This document shows, piece after piece, positions 32,243 through 42,984 of a DNA stretch of 64,000 nucleotides (positions within the stretch are counted from its first letter, which is position 1; each line of letters starts with the position of its first letter). The notes beneath the pieces were generated by a model that saw only the letters and a list, made by a program, of their open reading frames with translations, was not told where the DNA came from and made no database searches. This stretch comes from Rhododendron vialii (Eukaryota; Streptophyta; Magnoliopsida; Ericales; Ericaceae), in NCBI RefSeq assembly GCF_030253575.1, contig NC_080569.1:12159001-12223000 (forward strand). Reading direction: 5' to 3'. The translations under genes were made by a program, and so were the position numbers.

Positions 32243-34250
32243 ACATGCAAGGAGTTTGGTGATGTTGTGACATTTGACACAACATACTTAGTAAATAGGT
32301 ATGACATGCCTTTTGCTCCATTTGTAGGTGTCAATCATCATGGTCAGTCGATATTATTGGGATGTGGACTCATCTCTCATGAAGACATTAAGTCATTCTC
32401 GTGGTTATTTAAGACTTGGAAGACATGTATGTGGGATTGTGCTCCCAAAGCGATTATTACTGATCAATGTATGGCCATGAAAAATGCTATAGAAGAAGTA
32501 TTCCTTAACACCCGACACCGGTGGTGCATATGGCACATCTTGAAAAAGGTGCCATAAAAGTTGGGAAGTTGCGATGCATATAAATCTATTTCACGCACTT
32601 TGCACAATGTAGTTTATGATTCACTTACAAAAGAAGAATTTGAGGATGCTTGGGAGGTGTTCATCAAAAAGAACGAACTTCAAAATAATGAATGGTTACA
32701 TGGGTTGTACTTGGAGAGGAATCGATGGGTGCCGGCTTTTGTGAAAGATGTATTTTGGGCGGGAATGTCATCCACATAAAAAAGTGAGAATATAAATCAT
32801 TATTTTGATGGTTACATCAATTCAAAAACAACCTTGAAACAATTTGTGGAGCAATATGAGAATGCATTGGCGAAAAAGGTGGACAATGAAAAGAATGAAG
32901 ATACGAAAAGTTCACAATCTTACATCCCATGCATAATTGAAGATGAGTTGGAGAAGCAGTTTCAAAGTGCTTACACAAACGTGAAGGCGAAAGAGTTTCA
33001 AGATGAATTTGTTGGGAAACTTGGTTGTTCTTTACAAGAAAAAAAAGTAGGTGATGTTTGGTCGGAGTATGAGATAAAAGAGTGGGTTACATTCGGAGAA
33101 CGAGAAGAGAAAAGGAAAAAACGTATGTCATTTACCGTTGATTTTAATGGTGAGACCAATGAAGCCAATTGTAATTGTCGATTGTCTGAGTTTAGAGGTA
33201 TGGTGTGTAGACATCAATTGATGGTGTTCCATGATAGAGGAGTTCAAAGAGGATCTGACAAGTATGTTTTGAGAAGATGGAGAAAAGATGTGAAAAGGGT
33301 CCACACTAAGATTCGAATCAACTATGCTAACTCATCAACAACAATTGAAGCACGTCGGCATGACAACATGTGCAATCTCTTTAATGAGGTTGCCGATTTG
33401 GTAGAAGATTGTCAAGAGAAGTATGCTAAGGTGATGGGACGGCTACGTGAGCTAAAAGAAGAGTTGATTGAATCATCGGTTGTTTGTGGAAGTAGTAGGG
33501 GTTTGGATATCCCTAATGATTCATTTTCACTTGGAGATGGAGTTGTACCTTCCAAAGAGAGTAGGAACATCCTTGACCCGGTACCTCTTCATCGAAAAGG
33601 AAGACCACCGTCTAAAAGAAAGTAAGGTGTAGTTGAAAAAATTTGTAACAAAAAAAGACAACAAAAAAATAAGACATTGTCTAACGAAAAAGCAAAGGTA
33701 TAACTTTTTTTTTCATTTGTTGCTTACTTGTTAATATAGACACACATATTTTGGATGAATGCTTACTAGTTGTATTCTTGTACTAATTTCAGGAGGTCGA
33801 GGATATTGCGGATGGCTATGTATTTGGGACAAAAGAAAATGTCGTAAATGTGAATGTAAGAAACTTTTTTTATTGCTAAGTGCCTTCTATAATTCCTTTA
33901 TTAAGTTTTTTGTTTTTTGTTGGGCAGAGTTACCCAAGCTACATGGGGCAATTAATGTGGCCAAATATGATGCCCCACAATATGCAACCAAATATCGTAC
34001 AAGGCAGAACTATCCTCCCATTTTCTCCAACTTTATGTCCAACCGGAACAGGTTTTGACCAATTTTTCAACTTCCCGACTTCACAAAGCAACATGTCAAG
34101 TTTACTCAATACTCATGTTTGGAGAGGATAATCAAATATTATGGGTACTCAAGTTTTGGGAGGAGGACAATCAAATTTTTTGAAAAGTCAAAGATAAGGT
34201 TGGGGAGGAGCACAACAAAGTTCTACAGAAATGATGACTGCAAGAGATAA
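31419..34250 (+). pseudogene. Broken FAR1/Mutator-clade transposase
   Basis: The frame begins at ATG 31419. In order it has an acidic N-terminus, a FAR1 DNA-binding zinc-finger domain (MFDTPNEAYLYYSRYAKENR ... CPACLNFSICPDGKWRLNRV), a MULE DDE catalytic core (VVTFDTTYLVNRYDMPFAPF, ITDQCMAMKNAI, RHRWCIWHI), a SWIM zinc finger (CNCRLSEFRGMVCRHQL, about 33175-33225) and a K/R-rich C-terminus. Further exons follow at about 33794-33855 and 33928 onward (SYPSYMGQLMWPNMMPHNMQ). It is disabled by stops at 31428-31430, 32057-32059, 32555-32557, 32777-32779, 33623-33625 and 34129-34131, and by a one-base frameshift near 31919. Frames on either side of each stop continue the family alignment. An intact copy would bind the element's TIRs and cut and paste it in the nucleus. 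Domesticated FRS proteins share these domains, but the mirrored arms point to a transposon. Confidence 0.88.
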
Positions 34251-34627
34251 CGGCGAATAATAGAAAACTTGGGTGTGTTTTTATTTTGATGAGTATCCTG
34301 GGTGGTTTTTTTTTTTGGGTTACGGCTTAGGATTGGGAGTATGTAGTATGTAGTTGTTGCATGGGTTAAGAGAGTAAGATTGTTGGATGGTGATGTGATC
34401 AAGAAATATGTTGAATCAGTCATTGGTTGTTGTTGCTATATGCTAGTCTTATTTTGATTGTTGTTGCTGGTTGTAGTGAAGGGAACACATGATTGAAATT
34501 AAAAGATTACAGCTTTGGTTCTTCCATATTAATTCAATTTGTGCACATCATCTATTGATTTGGTGGAACTTGGAAGGCTATTATATTCTGAATTTTGTTC
34601 TTCCAGATTACATCATCTAGTCAATAT

Positions 34628-35025
34628 GGATGATAGGTTTCTAGTGTAATGCTGTTTTTTTTTTTTTTTTGTTGGTTCATTCTGAAATTGTAATTACAAG
34701 CATGTAGAAGTATGAATGTAAAATGGAAGTAAGGTTTTTAGCACCTAGAGATGTAATTACTAACCATCATTAAACTCTTGATCTGTATCGCAAGCATATC
34801 GGACACGGCTCCGCGTCCTAGTTAATGATGCTTTGTAGTTTTAAGTTTAATGCTGGTTTGTAGAACTAATTTATAATGCTACTATTGATGCCTTTGGTCT
34901 TGTAGATGATAGGTTTCCAGTGTAATGCAACTTTTTATTTTTGGTTCATATTCTGAAATTGTAACTAGAATTCTACACATGGAAGTATGGATGTAAAATG
35001 GAAGTATATGTTTTTTAGCACCTGG
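34628..35025. repeat. Two-copy direct repeat, ~276-bp period, inside the MULE
   Basis: GATGATAGGTTTCTAGTGTA (about 34629) recurs as GATGATAGGTTTCCAGTGTA (about 34905). Both are followed by a T-rich stretch, TTCTGAAATTGTAA, GGATGTAAAATGGAAG and TTTTAGCACCT. Confidence 0.8.
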
Positions 35026-36689
35026 AAGTATGGAACTAATGCTGGTATATAGCACATGGAGTATGGTTTTTAGTTTAAGTATAGACTTGGTAGAATGTAA
35101 AAACAAATCCCAAAGGTAGGTTTTGAAAAAAAATCGGCAGAGTCTCCTCTATTTTTGGTCCTAGCCCGACGTCTCGCGTCTCAGTCAGTACAGTAAGAAC
35201 AACAACAGGAATAACGTCAAGTTACGCACAAGCCCACACCGGGCATTTCTCATTCTAATTCCATTCACTAGCAAAAATCCATTCACAACACAAACCATAA
35301 AATCATTCGCATCCAAATAAATAAGAGTACATTCTCCTCTCTAATGGTTTAAACCTCATTTGCAAAACAAAAACAGACTACATTCCAGTATTTCAATTAT
35401 AGGACAAATAGGCCTAGTAATTACATCTCTATTTTTTTTGCTATCAAACCATTCTACTCTTCTTCGCCACCAAATGATTAAGTATCTTTACTGCTTTGTT
35501 TGAGTTGCAGAAACCTTCTCTTTCCATTAGGGAGTCGAGGAAGGCAAGTGGGCTCCAACCGGGCATGCTCGACAATAGCCAACTTGTTCATCGTCACATG
35601 TGTAGTCCTACTGTTTGAGAATGGCAAGAGTGCTTCTTAGAGGTTCAAGATATTTTAATGCACTGGCTATGTAGATCGATTATATGGCAACATTGAAGAT
35701 TTAATTCTTTACCATCCTCGACATCAAACCTGCATTTCCAGAAAAGAAGAGGATGTTGTAAGAACATTTGAAATGAGTTAAAATGAGAGCAGGCTTGATT
35801 TGTGTACTATGGTTAATGAAGGGGCTACTTACCAATAGAAGAAAGGTTGGGTGCTCTTGCTATCAGACCATACGTCGTAGTAGAAATGCAAGTTGTGTCC
35901 ATACGACGTGGATCAATCTGGAAAAGAAAGGAAAAATACTGTAATCAACTAGAAATCATTATATACATCCCATTCCAATTCATGTAATGGACTCGGGTAC
36001 GGATGTTAGGTGCGGATACGTGTCTAAGGGCTTGTTTAATAACCTATTTTTAGCACTTAATACAGAATAGTTTAAGTAATAATACAATAAGTCGGTTTGA
36101 TGACATAAAAATAGAGCCAGGAATGCGCTCAACCTTCCGTGAAAGCAAAGAGCAAAATTTTCAGTAGGTACCCCCCTAATATGCTTCTGAAAACATCCCC
36201 TTATGTTCATTGAGACAACAGGAAAATAAAATTGAGGCCTGCTATTGCATATTGGTCTATAGATTATCATGGTTCTGGGACTGCAGACGACTACAGAGCA
36301 TACTATCTTACACATTGTTGGCTAGGAATAGTACTCATAATGCACAAGTGGGACATATTATTAGAGATAAATACAGTAGAGTAATTGATAGTAACATATT
36401 ATGAGTATAAGCAAGAAAAAATGAATTGAAGATGCTAAATAATACCCTTTGTTACACCTATCATTTTCTGTTCCATTTTTACACAGTTATAAGCCATGCA
36501 AACAAAACACTGGGGACGAGCCCATGCTTCCCTCCCATATTTCTCGGTCTGGGGTTGTGGAAGATCATAGTTTTCAAATTTCTCAAGTGACTTGAGAAAA
36601 ACCAAAGAAGCTAGCTCATCTTTACAGCTGCAAATCATAATTGTCAAGTGAATGAATTTACTGTCTTGTTTGAGAAAAACCAAAACCCA
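35026..36689. other. MULE interior right of the transposase, no recognisable gene
   Basis: Neither strand carries a frame with family features. The minus frame at 36435-36716 contains three Cys residues but no known finger pattern. It could be the remains of a second MULE gene or captured sequence; I cannot support either. Confidence 0.45.
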
Positions 36690-37705
36690 ACTGAAATTGT
36701 TAGGGTTTGTACCCAAACAATCCCAATTTCACAAGCCCTAATTTTTTTTGGGTTTCAACAAGTTACAGTGAAATTAAAGGCTAGAATCGACTGATATTGA
36801 ATTATAGGGGTCATCGACAGCAGAGAGAGAGGAACGAGACCTTGGTGGTCGGTAATGACGCCGGTGGTGTCGTCGTTGCTGGCCCAGGAGATTTTCGCTC
36901 GCTGACGTGGAGGGTGAGGCGCCGGTGGTGGGATTCGACGGAGATGGGGTCGCCGGGGGTCTCTCTCTCTTCGTTCGTGGTTTCTCTTTTATTACTCCGT
37001 TCAAAAAATTTCAGCTGGTTTGGGGGAAATATCAGAATTTCAGGAATTTGTTTTTCTGATCACAAAAAAAAGGATTTTTTTTTTTTTTTTTTTGGGGCTT
37101 AAGCTGACGTGGGACCCATTCCACGTCAGTGTCCTGTTTTTTGGGCATGGGTGGAGAGCCTGCACCGTAGCCTTATTGTTGGTAGACCCATTCTCTCAAT
37201 CTCTCTCGACAAAATCATGTGCATTATCAAAAAATAACCTCACAAAACATCCAACCATACAATTACAAAAAATTCTTCCCACAATCAATGTAGACAACTG
37301 TTGACTATTCAAATGTGGACGATCCAGTTTTTTTTGGACGAATTTGTTCTTAATTCCAATGTTCTAACTTGATCCAGCCAAAAAAAGACGAAAATCATCT
37401 TCGAGGTCTTAAAAATGGACACAATAGATGGATTATTTTCTGGAGGGGAGAGCCTTGAGAGAATAATGGAGAAAGAAAGAAGAGGAAGTGGGTTTGGGAG
37501 AGAGATTGATTGTTGGGAACATAAAAGAAGACGTGGCTTATAAGAATTTGGAAAGGCAAAAGCACTGAATAATCCTCACGTTTTCCATTTTTCCTCCTCC
37601 TGCCTTGGCCGCGTGCAACTTGTAGTTGTTCTCAAAACAACGTCGTTTTGGATGGCTGCAATTTCCAGCTCTTTTTGGGCACCGCAGGGACTTGGCGTCC
37701 ATTCG
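36690..37705. repeat. Right terminal inverted repeat of the MULE
   Basis: Read on the minus strand it gives, from the outside in, AAGTCCCTGCGGTGCCC, CCAAAACGACGTTGTTTTGA, CAATAAGGCTACGGTGCAGG, a CACC-rich stretch and ATTAGGGCTTGTG. This is the order of the left arm without its insertions. Confidence 0.75.
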
Positions 37706-39059
37706 TGTAAGGGTGTTAATAGGGTTCAATCTTTCGTTGTTTGTACCATAGAAGGAGGTATCAAATTAATGAAGGATTTGTGGAGCGGCAAGGGGGATTA
37801 ATTGGAAGTTGGAACATGAGATTTATAGATATTGCATGGGTGCTCGGAGGAGAGGTTGGAGCTGGTGTGGACAATTTTTGGGTTTCTTGGTGAAGAGAGA
37901 GAGAGAGAGATATGGAGAAACTGGATGGAGAAAGAAACGGTGCTTGGCAGACGTTTTCTCCCACTTTGGTTGGTTTTTGCTAAAACGACGTCGTGGTCCG
38001 TAAAATTTAGGCACAGCTGAGACGTGGCCTTTTTTCTGCCCTTGGATGGATTTGTTTGCGTGTTGTCGCCCTCCTATTAAAACCCTCACACGATCATCAC
38101 AGAGAATTCGAATCCGGCGGATAGGTTTCCTAAGTGAAAACACCGACAAACCCAAACCTCTTGCTCGCTAAGCAGTGGGCTAAACACAAACTCACACGAA
38201 ACGAAATTACACGCCAGCCTCCAAATATTTTCCACGGTAACCTCAACGATTGGAGGGTCGTGTTTATCAGACTCTTTTTTCTTTTTCTTTTTCTTTTTGC
38301 AGAAGATTGCCTGTGAAGTGTTCCACAAACTGACCGAGTGAATTGATGCAAGTAAATCCAGTGGCGGAGCCAGGATTTTGATCTCGAGAGGCCAGTTTAA
38401 TAGACATATTTTTTTATCGGAACGTATACTTATTTTTTTGCTTTCCAATTCATTATATTTGTACATGAAAATGATTCTTTAAACTACTTCAATAGTCACG
38501 TGCTTATTTTTTATTTATGAAAGAAATTGATAAACGAGAATGTAAATAACCGATTTTTTATCAAATCGAACCAAAATTATTAAGATTATAAGTAGCTATA
38601 CACGAATAATTATCAATAATATTCAAAATCAAGTATATACAAAATAAAATTTTTAAAACTCGAATGCTTAGAGAGTTGGAACCGGGGGGCCGGGCCCAAC
38701 ATATCTCCGCCCCAGAGTACATCAATAAATTTTGATTCCACGTGTTTGAATGCTTCACTTTATAATTTGATCTAAAATTTGGTGAACCTGAAGCTAATGT
38801 TGTTAGTCAAGAAAAATAGCATTGGATGAATTGACCTAGAATGGAAATACCAAATGAAAGAACCCAAAAAAGGGATGAGTTAAAACCTAAAGTCACCTGA
38901 TGTGTGTACGTGAGCGGAAACGCAAGCGTGAAAACATTTTTGAAAAACATCTTAAATTACTAAAATTTTCGAGATTAAGAATTGTGATCACGAGCACAGA
39001 CCGAAAAATTGAGAGCAGGAGCGGAGACCATAGTGATTTTTTTTGTCAATCGATAGGCA
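37706..39059. other. Spacer, no gene recognised
   Basis: Contains AAAACGACGTCGTGG at about 37982 and short low-complexity tracts (TTTTTCTTTTTC near 38275). No coding signal is convincing. Confidence 0.5.
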
Positions 39060-39068
39060 TTTTCATTA

Positions 39069-39200
39069 GGGAAAATGACGGCCCAGGACGTGTTTTGATA
39101 ATTAATACCCGCCAAGGACATTTTCATCATTAACAAATGTTCTTAGCATGTCCTTAACGGGTATTAATTATCAAAACACGTCTTTGGCCATTATTTTCCC
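39069..39200. mobile_element. 132-bp MITE with exact 9-bp target duplication
   Basis: Ends GGGAAAATGACGGCC and GGCCATTATTTTCCC are inverted. The arms GTGTTTTGATAATTAATACC pair across a ~30-bp loop. TTTTCATTA flanks both sides (39060-39068 and 39201-39209). The duplication length fits a Mutator-type mini-element. Confidence 0.88.
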
Positions 39201-39371
39201 TTTTCATTATGTGCAAACAAAGTACAAATCCGGGCCGGGGCATTACACTATATTAATTGTGAAAGTCCATAAGATAACAAAGTCCAATAGACCAACAATT
39301 CAATCAATAAAAGAAATAAGCCCATCATAGAGAAGAAACAAAAAAAAAAGAAAAAAGAAAAAACCCCTCTA

Positions 39372-40166
39372 ATAGCATCCACAGTGGAATAAACAAAATA
39401 AAAAATTGTTAAAGTTAGCAATATTTGATCAAAAAAGGGCTCACATTGGAATAACCAAACCTAGCAACCTCTTAACAACTCATCAAATTTTGGCTCTTCA
39501 ATAATCAAAGCTAGCAATATTTTGTCAATAACCAAATTTTATCTCTCAATCAAGTACACCAACATTACACAAAAACATTCTCTCTCTTTCATTTTCTTTC
39601 TCTCTCTCTCTCTCTCTTTCTCTCAACAATGTTTTCAAAAAATAATTTTAAAGAACTGTAACTTTCAGATTTTTTTTTTGTTTTTTTTTTTTTACAAAAA
39701 AACAATTTTTTTGAAAACTACAAGTAAATAAAGTGTGTTTTTCAAAAAACTGTTTTTGAAATTTCAAAACTCTTTTATAGAAAAACTATTTTTTTACACA
39801 AAATCTGTTTTAAAAAAACTGTATTTATAGTTTTTAAAATTTCAAAACTATTTGTGTAAATATAATTCTTTCAAAATTGTATTTACAGTTTTTAAGTGAA
39901 CAAAGCGTGTGTTTTTTGAAAAACTATTTTTTTTGAACTATTTCTAACATAAACTGTTTTTTTTCCTTCAAAAACTGTTTTTTCAAAAAATATACGTGAA
40001 ATAAAGGAAAAAAGTTTAGAAGGCCCATTAGTTTTGATTATGGACAAAAAAATAACCAATGTGGGATTTGACATTGCTAACTTTAGCAACCTCTAAATGG
40101 ATAATCAAAATCTGATGTGGCATGTTTTAATTATTCACATTTACTTATTTCATTGCTGATGCTCTA
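39372..40166. mobile_element. AGCATCCACA-type MITE, AT-rich interior
   Basis: The left ATAGCATCCACAGTGGAATA is mirrored by CATTGCTGATGCTCT at the right. Inner blocks TTAAAGTTAGCAA and TTGCTAACTTTAGCAACCTC also pair. The interior is full of near-palindromic AAACTGTTTTT units. The terminus resembles the MITE at 4510-4826. Confidence 0.65.
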
Positions 40167-40189
40167 ATGTAAATACACCCATACGCAAC

Positions 40190-40262
40190 TAACAAGATTC
40201 AAACTCCTGACATTCTCGTAAGATACAAGAATTCTGACCAACTGAGCTAGCACAACTTGATT
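40190..40262 (-). mobile_element. tRNA-derived SINE-like head
   Basis: On the minus strand it has an A-box-like TAGCTCAGTTGG (about 40239-40250) and a B-box-like GGAGTTTGAATC (about 40196-40207) at tRNA spacing. The acceptor stem does not close, so it is not a functional tRNA. It abuts the MITE above. Confidence 0.55.
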
Positions 40263-42877
40263 AAAACCTAAGGAAACCTAGCAGTTTTTGTGTTTGTGTC
40301 AGTGTGATCATCTAAGAAAAGGAATACTAATGGGTAATCTTCTGGAATGGGAAGTAATATTAGGATTTTAAGCTTCGAAAATGTCCATGTAATAATTTTC
40401 TTAGAAACATATGGAGGGGAAAACATGTGATTGGGGTTAAATTTTGGTGGATTTTTCCTAATAACATATTCTTGAGGTAATAATACTAGTATTTGATAAT
40501 TTGTACTAGTGAAAAAAGGATTGGAGAATTTCAAATATGGGATTTTATGAAATGGAAAATCAAACAGTATTTTCATTAAGAATATCTAGAGAAAATCTAA
40601 AAATAAATACTATTTAAAATCCTTAGCGGAACAGGGCAAAATGGGGAAAATCGACTAAAAATTCATTTCGATGATTGTACTTCTAAACATTACTCATGTT
40701 GCATAATGATTCATTCTATGCATATCCCCTAAACACCTGAACAAATTCATAATACACTCTGACGTACAAATTCATAATAATACATTCTGACCTTAATCCA
40801 TAAAGTAAAAAATACAAGATGCAAAATGCAAAAAGTAAAAAAAAAAAAAAACAACGAGGCTCCTAAACACCCCGTAATTCTTCAGTTTTTTTAATCTATT
40901 CTTGGATGAATCCTTGCGTTATGTTGGGGCCGGGCCGGGCCCCAGATGGCCCAATTATTAAATCCAACTGGGTAAGATTGGATCGCGTTCAGACTCCATG
41001 ACCATGAGGCTGATGGCCCCACGTGGGCCCCACCACGTCATGTAAGTTGCATCGATTCAGAAAACTCTTGCGTCGTACTGTATCTTTGCTCCAAGTTTTA
41101 TGTCCTTTTCTTTGCCGAGAGGATGAGAACACATTTTTTGCACATGGATTTGGGATGTCGGTGCGCGTAAATGCCACTCTATTGGGGAAAAATGTTAGGT
41201 ACAAAGAAAATTTATCTTAAAATTATCCAAAAAATAACAATCAGAGGTTGAGAATCACTTTGATGATTGGATCACACACATCAAAGTAAATCTCAATCAC
41301 TAGTTGATCTTTTCGGAATAGTTTCGGGATAAATTTTCTTTGTCCCTAGCATTTCTCTTCCAGATAGTAATAGCATTTTATCCACAAAATATATTATTCG
41401 GGGCATGGGCGCAACCAGCCATGATCCAACCACATGTCAAGTGTTTTTATGTGGAAAAAAAATCGTAGAATATTTCTAAAAGAATATTTTGCATCCATCC
41501 ATTTTTTCTTTGATCAATGTTTTTCATTTCATCTCATCTCAAAATAAAATGGATTGAAGTCGTGGCATTACAATAATCAGATGAATTTGGTGACTCACAC
41601 TCCATATATCTACATAAGTACTCCCTCCGTCCCAATTTAATAGTTATTTTTTAGAGTTTGTGTCACTTTTCAATTAATTATATCTTGTAATTTATAATAT
41701 TTTAGGTGATTTTGAAAATATCGAATTATAGAACAAATCGAAATCTATCAAACAATATCTATATTGGATATAAAATTCATTACCACTTTAAAAATATAAC
41801 TAATTTTTTTAATTCAGTTAGAATAGAACCGATACAAATGAACTGGAAAGGAGGGAGTAATTGGCATGGTCAAAATAATTAATTACTGATTCAACAAGCC
41901 CTATTATTATTGTCTTCATTCTTGGAACGACACGGTTTAATTTACTCCAAAGGCTGTGATTAACGTGAACTTTTTGATCTTTCAGAGACACAATCTGGTG
42001 GTATCATTTCCACTTCACCATACCATCCATGGTCCACGTGGCTCCACCTAAATCCCAATGGAAATTATTTTTCGTGCCACTGAGAGTAGAACAAAGGGTC
42101 TCAAACTACAAGTCTACAATCGTTGTCTCTAGCAGTGTGTTGAGGGTTTTTGTTTCAAACTCAACCATGGCAACTAAGCACGAGGGTCCAATCTAAGTTC
42201 AATAAAGCATGGTGCGGGTGCGGATGCATAAATGATGTGAAAGTGTCTTTCAAAAATTTCCAAAACAACTAAAGTTCATGAGTGAGAATTGAAAGCTTGA
42301 ACGTAGAACAAGAATTGAGAGTATAAATACAAAATAAGAATTGAAAGCGCAAGCTTAGACCATTCTAAAGAATGTGACAACCAATCAAGAATGATCATAA
42401 TAAAGTTTACAATCATTTCTGTTTTTGGTAAATTTACCAAGGGCCATAGTATGGTAATCCTCTTATTCACAAGCTACTTCAACCATTTTCGAGTAGATTC
42501 TATATGGAATTTCAGTACTTTAGATCAAGCAGTTTTAATTACTCACTCGGTTCAAAAAGCATTTTGAAATTAATGAACAATTTGAATTACTCCGTATTTG
42601 TGTAAAATCTAAAAGAGGACCTTAGGTGTCGTGCAAATCAGTACATGAGAGTGTGTATCTATATTTAACGGAGCTAATTTTTTACGGAATACCTACAAAA
42701 GTATTTTGATAACGACTGATCATTTATATAAAATCCTTAAGTGCGTCTCACGTAAGATAATGTACGTTTGGTGTACATCAGACGATTTATCCATAGTTTT
42801 TTATTGCGCCATTATTCGCTATGAAATACAAGGGCCACAGGCTCCTGTTCCCCTCTCTCCTCCCTCCATTTCCTTGC
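40263..42877. other. Spacer upstream of the apiose/xylose synthase gene
   Basis: AT-rich with a Stowaway MITE (41621-41857). A G-box core CACGTG occurs at 41020-41025 and CCACGTGG at about 42033; either could be a distal regulatory site but this is unproven. No gene is recognised. Confidence 0.5.
41621..41857. mobile_element. Stowaway (Tc1/mariner) MITE
   Basis: Starts CTCCCTCCGTCCC and ends GGAAAGGAGGGAG, with TA on both sides (41619-41620 and 41858-41859). This is the classic Stowaway terminus. 237 bp, AT-rich. Confidence 0.92.
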
Positions 42878-42885
42878 TTTAAATA
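42878..42885 (+). promoter_or_regulatory. Probable TATA box of the UDP-apiose/xylose synthase gene
   Basis: TTTAAATA lies 100 bases upstream of the ATG. It is followed by a CT-rich leader (42892-42911), a layout common for plant core promoters. Confidence 0.5.
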
Positions 42886-42984
42886 GATTCGCCCTCTCTC
42901 TCTCTCTCTCCCCCACAATTATTCCAACCGAATCACCGACGCTGCACTCCATTCCACAGATTTTTTAGAGCGAGAGAACTGTCA

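Larger units (their letters stand above)
29085..37705 (+). mobile_element. Mutator-like element (MULE) with long, interrupted terminal inverted repeats
   Basis: Three sequence blocks appear in mirrored order around a FAR1-clade transposase pseudogene. Block a: 29085-29256 against 37540-37705. Block b: about 30130-30230 against 37090-37185 (GTGCAGGCTCTCCACCCATG shared). Block c: about 30240-30620 against 36690-37080 (ATTAGGGCTTGTG shared). The left arm is longer because it has received at least three later insertions. The total span is about 8.6 kb, of which about 7 kb would be original. Outer boundaries and the element's own target duplication were not resolved. The two-arm structure plus transposase is what makes this a MULE rather than a host FAR1/FRS gene. 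Confidence 0.75.

Noticed and set aside
31503-33625. Functional FAR1/FRS transcription factor gene
   Set aside because: Multiple in-frame stops, a frameshift and the surrounding inverted repeats argue against a working host gene.
36435-36716. Cys-containing frame in the MULE interior
   Set aside because: Cys spacing fits no zinc-finger pattern I know, so it was left as uncharacterised interior.
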